From: Chrysoperla carnea | Lineage: Eukaryota > Arthropoda > Insecta > Neuroptera > Chrysopidae | Assembly (NCBI RefSeq): GCF_905475395.1 | Contig: NC_058338.1 | Location: 8,012,935 to 8,076,934 of the forward strand | Direction: 5' to 3' | DNA length: 64,000 nt | Shown: positions 12,771 to 21,687 of the stretch, in pieces | Layout of the letters: each line of letters begins with the position of its first letter | Position numbering within the stretch: position 1 is the first letter of the stretch | The notes under the pieces: generated by a model | What the model saw: only the letters and a program-made list of their open reading frames with translations | What the model was told of the DNA's origin: nothing | Database searches by the model: none | Program-made: the position numbers and the translations under genes

Positions 12771-12776
12771 TTTATT
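12771..12776 (-). terminator. Poly(A) signal of the P450 gene
   Basis: AATAAA on the minus strand, about 23 nt after the P450 stop codon. This implies a very short 3' UTR, unless a further downstream signal is used. Confidence 0.5.
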
Positions 12777-12798
12777 TTTCGAAAATCCTGTTAAATTT

Positions 12799-15700
12799 TC
12801 AATTTGAACTATAAATTTCTCCCCGTTTATAAAAATTTAAAAGTGGTTCATCTTCAGGTACAAAAACAAATGATGCTCCAACATTTTTAATCGGATATTT
12901 ACATTTGTCATTAAGTACAATATCAAAATTAGAAACCATATCCCATATTGCAATTTTCGTTACTAATTGTCCATATTTCATACCCAAGCATATTCGTGGA
13001 CCATCACCAAAACCAAAATAATTAGCTTTTGATTGAACTTTGGTGTCTTCATCACTAAATCGTTCTGGATAAAATGTTTCAGGATTTGCATGTAAATTTT
13101 CGTCGTGATGTAACGCATACACCGGTAACAGTACTGAAAAACCTTTATCAATTTTTACATCGCGATTTACGCCATCTTTGTACGGTGGAAACTGAAATGA
13201 ATCGGCCGTACAATTTCGCATAAACCACATTAATACCGGGTGCATACGTAACGCCTCTGAAATAAAATTTAAAAAATCTCATGAGCTGTGGAAATATAAA
13301 TAAAAGCGGGAGAAATGAGTTGGGAAGTCAATATTCCCAAAAGACACATCTTTGGCACTAAATCAACGTACACACCAATTTTCAACTCTGTATCTCAGTT
13401 TGGAGGGACTATAGAGGTGTGCATAGTCATAAAAATGACGAAATATGTAGTTTTTCTACTGGGAATCCCCTCCAAATTGCTGAAATAAGTTTCCGTTTTA
13501 ATAATATCAACCCTCAATCATTTTTCAGAAAGGTCTCAGGCTGTTTGGACAAAATTCGATGCCCATGAGTGTAGATATGAAAAGACAATAAGATATTATA
13601 ATTACCTGATATACAATGATCTAAATAAGTCATATCACGCAGAGTTTCATACGTTAATTTGTTATCATATTTCGCCATAATTGTATCAATTTCCTCCCGT
13701 AGTTTTTTAAATACCCGTGGATTTGCTACAATTTCCGTCATTGTAAGTTTAATTGTACTAGCAACTGTTTCCACACCATCTATGAATAATGTTACAATAT
13801 TCGATGCTAAATCATCCTCGGAAAAATCTATTTGAAATGGGAAATATGTTTTAATTTATATATAATAAACTATTTTCTTTAACGACCCCACAAAAAAATT
13901 AATGTATCACGATATCAGTCCTATTAAAACTATATAATTTGGTAATTGTCTAAATCGATATATTGCCTATGTGATTCTGAATCAAATTTCCCATTGATCC
14001 AACGAAAAATAATGACACCTTTTCGAGTTATTTGTTGAGTTGAATTGAGTTGAGTTTCCCTACAAAACACATACATTTATGTAAAGTAAATTGCCTATAT
14101 CGATTAATATTAAAAAATCGAAGAAATCAAAGCACTCATATTTCAATTATCCGGTCAATTTAAACATCCGAAGGTACAATTTTCTCCATTTTTTCAAAGG
14201 GGTACCCCCTAAAAAAAATGCAAAAAATCGAAAAATTTTTTTATTCTCCAATTTCGATAAAACTCAATATATAAGGTAATTTTGACCTAAAAATTACAAA
14301 AATCGGGTGCATTTGTTGACTAACCGAATAATTTTTGAGATACGGGCTAAAATCGATCAAAATATTGCGATATCTCATAAACTCTGCATCCAATGATTAA
14401 ATTAAACCGATTTTTATAATTTTAGGATCAAAATTACCCTATCCACCGAGTTTCATCAAATTCCGAAACAAAATTTTTTTTTGCGTTTTTCTCGATTTTT
14501 TCAAAGGGGTACCCCCTAAAAAAAATGCAAAAAATCGAAAAATTTTTTTAATCTCCAATTTTGATAAAACTCAATATATAAGGTAATTTTGACCTAAAAA
14601 TTACAAAAATCGGGTGCATTTGTTGACTAACCGAATAGTTTTTGAGATACGGGCTAAAATCGATCAAAATATTGCGATATCTCATAAACTCTGCATCCAA
14701 TGATTAAATTAAACCGATTTTTATAATTTTAGGATCAAAATTACCCTATCCACCGAGTTTCATCAAATTCCGAAACAAAATTTTTTTTTGCGTTTTTCTC
14801 GATTTTTTCAAAGGGGTACCCCTTAAAAAAATTGCAAAAAATCGAAAAATTTTTGTAATCTCCAAATTTGATAAAACTCAGAATATAAGGTAATTTTGAC
14901 CCAAAAATTACAAAAATCGGGTGCATTTGTTGACTGGACGAATAGTTTTTGAGATACGGACTAAAATCGACCCAAATATTGCATCAGAATTAGGAGTAGA
15001 ATATGGAATAGAATAGGGAAGCGGTTTCAGCTGTGCGTTGGTCGATCAGTCAGCTTCAGAAAATTGAAGTCGAATAAACGAATACGTGACATTATTTATC
15101 GTTAGTCCCATGATAAAACAAATTGACAGTGTTTTTTTACATTGATTTGTTTCAGGGTCATTAATTGTTTATACAATACCGCCATTGTCTATCAGAAGTT
15201 TATCCAAATAACTTAAATAATCGTTTGCGTTGATGTTATTTAGCTTACGTTGCAGGCGAACATCTTTTATCACTTTCCGGAAATATTTCCCGGCTGTTTG
15301 TGGCATTAATCTGAAGAAAAAAGTAACAACTGCAAAGTGGGTCGAGGTCATGGTATGAGCTGTGAAATAGTTTTATCTAAGACGTGTTTTGGACATTTAT
15401 ATGATTGGTCAGTGTTCCTCAATTATCAAAAATTTAACTGATATTAAAAGTAGTTTAAAAATAGAAAATTTGCTAAAGCTTACTAGTCAGGGGAATATAT
15501 AAAAAGTATTTATAGACTGTTTACTCCACAAAGTGTGATTATGATGGAATATTTTTAGGCGCGCAAGTCACATTGTGATCTTTATTTTTACTCACGTAGT
15601 TCGAAGTAAAAGTGACAATGCTGGATCGACAATCATTAGTATCCATCTTAATTTTCCAGTAGATGTTTCCGTTTCAAAAGTTTCATGAGCGATTCTTTTA

Positions 15701-18340
15701 AATGGATTTTTTGAATTCGCAAATAATGCATCCGTTTTAATTGATAAGCCACATAATGTAAATATTTCACTAGCAAAATCTTGGGCCAAACTTTGTATTT
15801 TGATACCATTACAAAAATTATCCAAATTTTTTGTTATATACATTTTTAAACGTTCCGAAACATAGACCATATTGGGATACATATTTTGTTTTATCTGTTG
15901 AAAATTTTATTTAGTAGAATTATATTTCCATATTAACCCGTCAACATTCCCGTTATGAGCATTTTGCCCATATATGCAGAACGCGTGAGTAAATCTCTCA
16001 CCACGGGACTTAAGCTCCCTCCTTTAACTTACCTTTATTGTAGTAAATGCTGGCGCTGTATGTTTTCGTGATATTTTCCAACGTTCTCCTTTCAATATAA
16101 AAGGATTTAATGCACCTAATACATCAGATTTTTCACTCGTTGTTGCTGTATTATCTCGAAAATCATTAAATTTTTTCACTGTAATCATTTTAAATATTTC
16201 TGGATCACGAATAAATAATACGGGATGTCGTCCCAAAAATATGCCAAAATATTTATAATCTTTATATTTGCTGAAAATTATCTAATTTTATTTATTCATA
16301 TTCATTTTTCCATTCAAATGGTCGATTTATGGTGGTTTTTAATAGCTTGTGGCAACTATGGAAGGTAGAGATAAGGAAGATAATTTTAGTGCGTATCAAA
16401 AAGTGTCTATATCGAAAAGCAGCAAATAAGAATGGCGCTGCTGTAGAATAATTAATGCTATAAAATAAATAATAAGGATCCCAAAATTTGAAGCACAAAA
16501 TTAATGGATTTCAAAAAAAATTCCAATAAGATCGGATAAAATTTGCCTGTGTTATTAAAAAAAATCGAATTTTTTAACTTTATGACGTCATCAGAATCCA
16601 AAAATTTAATTTTGCTCTATCACAACCAAATTTTATCCAATTTTGATAAATGAAGTATGTAATCCTACTAAATTTGGGTCATACTTTTCAAATTTATGAT
16701 CATAATTAACCTAGCTATAATAGTTCCAAGAATCTGGAGCCCTTGGTGCCGGAATCAAGCACAGTAGTGATAGCTAGCGAAAAACTGACATCACAGTTGA
16801 AAAAAATGACCAAAAATTAGTGGGTTTCAAAAAAATTCTAATCAGATCGGATCAAATTTGACTGTGTTATCAAAAAAATCGAACTATTAACTTTATGACG
16901 TATTCAGAATTCAAAAAATTTAATTATACACCAAATTATGATATTTTTGAGAAAATGGCAATTATTTGAGTCCCTAAGTAGTATTCGACCAGGACTCCAC
17001 AAAGTCACAAACTGGCCCTGAGTTCACGAATAGATATTGTATTCGACAGAAATGTTAGTAACTGTTTGAAGGTTTCCAGACTTAGAATTTTTCCATACAA
17101 TTTTTCAATGTAATATTTTTTTATTGAAAATTAAAAAAAGTATTCATTTGTTCATTCATATATTCATTTTATGAATATTTATGGATAATATGATAAAACC
17201 TTTACATTCTTTTTCATGAATAACATACATAAAATATATTCGAAAACCTCAAAACAGGTGACTATTGGTTAGGTAATAATTTTTTAAAAATAAGTTATTT
17301 TAAATACGCTGTCTGGGAATTTTTTACCTATTATTTCTGGGAATTATTATAAAGTCTGGGAATTTTTTACCTATTATTTCTAAACACCCTGTTACAGTCT
17401 CTTTAATTATTGTTATACCATATGTAATATGTATATATTAAATATATCAATGTATACTAAGTTTAGTCCCAAAGTTTGCGACGCTTAAAAAAATGATGCT
17501 ACCAGCAAAATTTTGGTATAGGTGTTCATAAAATCCATGTCCAGTTATCCGTCTGTCCGTAAACACGATAACTCAAAAACGAAAAGAGATATCATGCTGA
17601 AATTTGTATAAATTGTTCAAGACGTAAAAAGGAGTATCCTTCTTTAATTACATGACGAAAAAACAAACGATTTCGCAATCAACACTGTCTATACATGGTA
17701 TTTTAACAATTAATTCAGTCAATTTACTATAATTTATCGTCATTAAAATGTGCATTATTGATTGAAAAACGGGGAAGGGCTTTCCTTTTTAAAATTGCGT
17801 AAAGAAATCATAGTTTCTGTCCGATGGTTATTATGTATTGCTTTAATATGCATTTTTATCTAATAAAGTAGCTACTTTATTAGATAAAAATGCATATTAA
17901 AGCAATACATAATAACCTAGGTCATGACAAATAACCTAGGTCATGTATATAATCTAAGCAACAAGGATTTATGAGGACACTCATCAGAAATCGTCTACCA
18001 CAGAATGTATGAAACAGAAATTTTAAAAACATTATCAGGTGAGTTAAATTTAACGACATCGAACAACATCCCATAATGTAAATAAAATCAAAAAATTAAG
18101 CAAGAGAAAACGTTTAAAGTGTGTTGGTATTTTGAAAGTGATTTATACTCACGAATATAGTTCATGTATAATTGAACCTAAAGGTTTTCTCAAAAGTAAA
18201 CCGTCTTTTATACTACCAAATGGAAATATTGGTGTTTCGTACGGAATACGGCGTTTTCTCCAATAATCGTAATTCCATGTGTAAAATATTACGAAACATA
18301 ATGTAATCGTAATTAATACTAATAATATATCAAAGAACAT
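12799..18340 (-). CDS. Cytochrome P450, CYP6-like (CYP3 clan)
   Basis: Six exons (minus strand): 18340-18153, 16270-16033, 15894-15596, 15310-15180, 13827-13606 and 13256-12799. All are GT..AG and total 1536 nt, giving 511 aa, the usual microsomal P450 length. An N-terminal hydrophobic anchor (about residues 3-21) is followed by the basic WRKRRIP. Other landmarks are the C-helix WKISR (W127), the I-helix DGVET at 302-306 (the usual Gly-x-Glu-Thr part kept), the K-helix ExxR as EALR at 360-363 and split by the last intron, PERF at 423-426, and the heme loop FGFGDGPRICLG with Cys449 as thiolate ligand. These features and the NNINANDYLSY block resemble insect CYP6 enzymes. Such enzymes are ER-bound monooxygenases using P450 reductase, often acting on plant toxins or insecticides. 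The substrate cannot be inferred. The introns hold satellite arrays and a palindrome, but the coding frame is intact. Confidence 0.93.
14103..14990. repeat. 307-bp tandem satellite in P450 intron 4
   Basis: A unit recognisable by CAAAGGGGTACCCC recurs at about 14194, 14501 and 14808, an exact 307-bp period. Each unit also contains ATCGGGTGCATTTGTTGAC and ATTTTAGGATCAAAATTACC. About 2.6 units are present, with the two inner ones nearly identical and the outer ends diverged. Short open frames inside are satellite sequence. Confidence 0.8.
16350..16445. repeat. Fragment of the fold-back family seen at 45108-45680
   Basis: The segment from ACTATGGAAGGTAGAGATAAGG through AGCAGCAAATAAGAATGGCG matches one arm of the fold-back element near 45180-45290 and 45400-45485. 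It is a solitary arm within P450 intron 1. Confidence 0.55.
16500..16940 (-). repeat. Partial copy (about 1.4 units) of the 316-bp satellite, inverted
   Basis: On the minus strand this sequence follows the same order of blocks as the satellite at 52772-54235, including TGACGTCA at about 16586, AATTTTGCTCTATCAC, and the block with GAAAAACTGACATCAC. It lies in P450 intron 1, in the opposite orientation to the large array. A second, degenerate partial unit follows to about 16940. Confidence 0.75.
17311..17385. repeat. Short direct repeat
   Basis: CTGGGAATTTTTTACC and the following ATTATTTCT occur twice, from about 17312 and 17355, separated by a partial third GGGAATTATT. This is a small tandem duplication in P450 intron 1. 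Confidence 0.6.
17413..17735 (+). repeat. Repeat family A, internally shortened copy
   Basis: Begins near ATACCATATGTAATATG and TTTAGTCCCAAAGTTTGCGAC. It continues through CCGTCTGTCCG and GATAACTCAAAAACGAAAAG, and ends with ACTGTCTATACATGGTATTT and the AATTAATTCAGTCAATT motif. This is the same order as the fuller copies at 63468-63979 and 18828-19425, but the middle of the element is missing. Confidence 0.7.
17826..17917. repeat. Perfect 92-bp palindrome
   Basis: Two 46-bp arms, starting GGTTATTATGTATTG at 17826, are exact reverse complements about the centre GTAG|CTAC at 17871/17872, with no spacer and no mismatch. The match breaks at once on both outer sides. A direct repeat of ATAACCTAGGTCATG (17912-17926 and 17931-17945) overlaps the right edge. 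It lies in P450 intron 1. Confidence 0.95.
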
Positions 18341-18775
18341 TTTCTGAAATAAGAAAATGATAATTATTTTTTTTCATTTCTATATCCATTCTAAATTAAG
18401 CACCAGCAATTTGAGTGTTTCAAAAAAGATAGCATTACTTAGATATTTATTTTTAAAAAAACTTACCAATGAGTTTTCCCAATACTTTCAAAAGCAAAAA
18501 AATTTACTTGTAATATACTTTGAAATTTAAGTTCCAAATTTTGTGTTATTGAACATTAAAATCATAAATATTTTGTAAATATCAGACTCAACAGGAAAGA
18601 TGAAAATAGTTAGTTAATCACCTGTTGTGATTAATTTTTTTTTTATATATGCGTGTTTCTAATATTGTGTTTGTATGTTGACTGGCTTGAGTAATTACTG
18701 TTTCGTATTTAATAATTATTGTATTTTTTTTTTTTTTAAATAATATTTCGATATATTTTATTTATAACACGATGT
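18341..18775. other. Upstream region of the P450 gene
   Basis: AT-rich 5' flank of the P450, with poly-T tracts at about 18640 and 18725. No TATA box or xenobiotic-response site stands out. No coding is seen. Confidence 0.4.
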
Positions 18776-18827
18776 AGTATAGGTAAAGCTTAGGCTAGGT
18801 ACTATAATTTAAAGATGTTTTGTATTT

Positions 18828-19425
18828 TTTTATACCATGTATATGAAATATACATATTAAGTTTAGTCCCAAGTTTGTAACGCTTAAAAATATTGATGCT
18901 ACGAAAAAAATTTTGGTTTAGGTGTTCATAGAATCACCTAATTAGTCCATTTCCGTATGCCTGTCTGTCGTGTGCCCGTCTGTCATCACGATTACTCAAA
19001 AACGAAGATATCAAGCTGAAATTTTTATAGTGTGCTTAAAACGTAAAAAGTGAAGTCGAGTTCGTAAATGAGCAACATAGGTCAATTGGGTCTTGGGTCC
19101 GTAGGACCCATCTTGTAAACCGTTAGAGATAGAACAAATGTTTAAATGTAAAAAATGTTCCTTATAAAAAAATTAAACAACTTTTGTTTGAAACATTTTC
19201 TTGTAAACATCACTGTTTACCCACGAGGGCGCTAATTAGATGAAAATTTGAAGTATGTATTAATATGGGATATCAGTTATGTGTGTGTGGCTATTTAAGA
19301 GTGGATATCTTTCTTAATTTACGTGGCGTCACAAAACAAACGATTGCGTCATCAAAACTATCTATACATGGTATTTCAACAATTAACTCAATCAATTGTT
19401 TGTTGACTTGTTTTTGTATAAGATT
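18828..19425 (+). repeat. Repeat family A, near full-length copy
   Basis: The left boundary is a hairpin-like ATACCATGTATATGAAATAT, followed by TTTAGTCCCAAGTTTGTAACG. The middle contains CCGTCTGTC, ACTCAAAAACGAAGATATC, CCGTAGGACCCATCTTG and AACATCACTGTTTACCC. The right end is ATACATGGTATTTCAACAA and AATTAACTCAATCAATTG. The length is about 600 bp and no long open frame is present. At least ten full or partial copies occur in this window, making it the commonest repeat here. Confidence 0.75.
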
Positions 19426-19436
19426 TTTCCATTTAG

Positions 19437-19535
19437 ATGATATAGGTAAAGCTTAGGCTAGGCACTATAGATTCTAAGACATATTGTATTTTAACTTTGT
19501 ATGCTGACGATATTAATAAATTATTTTGAACTTGA
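19437..19535 (+). repeat. Retroelement-like tail, duplicated at 18772-18822
   Basis: TATAGGTAAAGCTTAGGCTA at 19440 is repeated at 18779, so about 45 bp occur in direct orientation on both sides of the family A copy. This copy continues into TTATTTTGAACTTGAACTT, which resembles the simple tail of a non-LTR or SINE element. Confidence 0.5.
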
Positions 19536-19748
19536 ACTTAAAATTTTTTTTAAGTGAATTTTCTGATGGTAATTGGTTACTAACGTAACTAAAGAAATAA
19601 ATGCGAGCTGGTAACCATAAATCTCGTTGATCTTGCATAAGATCAAGAAGAAATAAGAACTCACTGGGATTAAAAACTAAGTAATTAAAACAAGAATATT
19701 GCTAAATAATTTGTTATATTTTATGGTACAAAGTCGAAATTCAATAAA

Positions 19749-19754
19749 TTTATT
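19749..19754 (-). terminator. Poly(A) signal of SURF6
   Basis: AATAAA on the minus strand, 29 nt downstream of the SURF6 stop codon. Confidence 0.55.
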
Positions 19755-19782
19755 ACATAAACATAAATTAACATAATTATTT

Positions 19783-21307
19783 TTAAAAACCAGGTATAAT
19801 CTTACCTTTCTTCGAAGCTTTCTTTAATTTTATCATTTTCTTATCTTTTTTACGTTTATTAATATTTTCTGAACGTTTCTTTTGTCGTTCTTCCATCGCT
19901 TTCTGTACACTTTCTTGCCGTGATTCCCATTTCTTTTTACTTTTATTCACTTGTTGTTCCCGACGTTTAATTGTCTTCTTCAAAAGTTCTGGATCATCTT
20001 TTACTTTCTGACCATCGGCTTTCGATAACGCAGTATTCCATAACGTTTTCTTTTTTAATTCTTCAGCTTTGTCCTTTTCACCGCTATTCGCTAGTTCTTT
20101 TAATTTTGCTGATTTCGCTTCAATATCTTTAAGGATTTTTTGTGGATCATTTTTAACTTTTGTTTTTACTTTGTTTTCTGCTTTACCAAAATCAAATTTG
20201 GAAAAGACCATTTTTCCTTGACTGTTAAATATTGGTTTGTTCATTTTAGTATCCTTTTCATCTTCAGATTTTACTTGAATATCTGAAGAACCGCCATTTT
20301 CTGATTTTTGTTGACCCTTTCCTGGTTTTTTGTTTAATTTATTCACTCTTTTCTTAATACGATTTTTTAAACCTTTTTTCAATAATTTCTCTTTGTAATT
20401 AAGTCGTTTATTTTTCTTTAATTCTAAAAGCCGATTTTGTAATTCTTCCAATGATTTTACTCGTGTTTTTGGATTTGCGACTGTACCAATTTTATTCCCT
20501 TTTTTATCCGATACGGTTACTAACGCATCTTCATCAAAATCTACGAACAAATAACTTTTTAGAAATTTTAATCTAGTAGAAAGCTTAAAATTAATGAATT
20601 TTAGCTTTTTCTTATCGAAATTTTTGAAAGATAATGTGGCTATTTAGACAGATATGGTCTGAGTACAATCGCAGGCGTTCCGAAGTTCTCATATCACTTC
20701 CAAGGGCCTCTGTTCGCAAAGTTGTTGCGGCTATCACAAGACATTCTCTGGGCGGCAAGCATGCTGAACGCTTAGGCCTGGTAGTGTATCACGACTACTG
20801 CAGGAGCTGTCACAGTGGTGACGAGGAGGAGACAATGTCTCATCTTCTCTGTCACTGCCCAGCTCTTGTCATGAGGAGATGGACTTACTTGAGTCAGCCT
20901 CTCTTTGACGACCTCTCCGACCTAAAGTCAGTCGACGTCAAAGCCCTCCTGCTGTTCTTAAACAGCTCCAAATGGTTCATGGAGTAGTGGCCGGTGATGG
21001 GCCAACCCATTTACGGTATCACAACGGACCCTATGGTTTAAGTGTGTCTCACCCCAGGACAGCCACTCTAACCTAACCTAAATACTACCGGAATCGCACA
21101 GAAAAAATATTGTCATCATTTTAATTTGAGTAATTTAAAAAAAATTAATTAAATAACTAAAAAATAATAAAAAAAAGTAAAAAATTTACCTCTTTGAATC
21201 GCTGACACAGGAACTGGTAAAATATCAAAAAGATTTGAGATAAATTCATTTTCCCGTTCAAGTATACTTTTCACTTGCTTAGCATCGAATTTATTTTGTA
21301 TCTGCAT
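19783..21307 (-). CDS. SURF6: Surfeit locus protein 6 homolog (SURF6)
   Basis: Two exons, 21307-21190 and 20540-19783, give 876 nt or 291 aa with a clean GT..AG junction (after AIQR, before DFDEDALV). SURF6/Rrp14 is a nucleolar RNA-binding protein of 60S and 40S ribosome assembly. The first exon carries the family's N-terminal block ENEFISNLFDILPVP. The second carries the C-terminal SURF6 domain, recognisable by KPIFNSQGKMVFSKFDF, by KKTLWNTALSKADGQKVKDD and by a strongly basic Lys-rich end (KKGKIIPGF). Very high Lys content and predicted coiled coil fit a nucleolar protein. An ATG-like start read further upstream in exon 2 would ignore the splice acceptor at 20541-20542. The gene is divergent from ENDOG, with 380 bp between start codons. 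Its single intron hosts an antisense LINE tail. Confidence 0.93.
20630..21080 (+). mobile_element. 3' end of a Jockey/R1-superfamily LINE in the SURF6 intron
   Basis: A frame at 20634-20987 encodes the C-terminal end of a non-LTR polyprotein: a zinc-binding block CRSCHSGDEEE..MSHLLCHC, then ALVMRR, and an ending LLLFLNSSKWF. This layout is typical of the region after the RNase H or RT domain in insect Jockey-like elements. After the stop comes the familiar GGTATCACAACGGACC segment, then CTAACCTAACCTAA at the very 3' end. It is 5'-truncated, as usual for LINEs, and lies antisense to SURF6 inside its intron. The remaining frame is intact, so insertion was probably fairly recent. Confidence 0.8.
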
Positions 21308-21687
21308 TTTGTATTCATCCAAAATTTCTCAGTTTTTTTACATAAATTAATTGATAATTTGTAAATAAACAATGCAGATTTATATATTTTAGGTTAAGTG
21401 ATCTGCTCTGCTTGGCTGCGTGACAATTAAACACATGTGTTCGTACACTGCTGCCAATTTTTCTTTAAATTACAAAATATTTTTCCTCAAGCTTTCATTT
21501 TAATCCGTCAACTTACTTTCCGAGAATTTTCCACCGTTTTTTTTTTAATTTTTATTAAAGAAAACAAGTTGTATACAGAATCACAGAAACTAAATAAAAA
21601 TTGGGAAAAAAAAGTACGTACACAGTTGCCAATTTGCATACAATTTTCACTCGTTACATAAATAATGCAATTTTATTTCAGCAGAAT
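21308..21687. promoter_or_regulatory. Shared divergent promoter region SURF6 / ENDOG
   Basis: Only 380 bp separate the two start codons, so both promoters and 5' UTRs must lie here. TTTATTTCAG ending at 21680, just before the ENDOG start, looks like a splice acceptor, so ENDOG may have a 5' UTR intron. No TATA box is obvious, which is usual for housekeeping genes. Confidence 0.5.

Noticed and set aside
20541-20550. Start of SURF6 at a TTG ten bases upstream of the exon
   Set aside because: The bases are intron end; the acceptor at 20541-20542 joins exon 1 in frame and restores the conserved N terminus.
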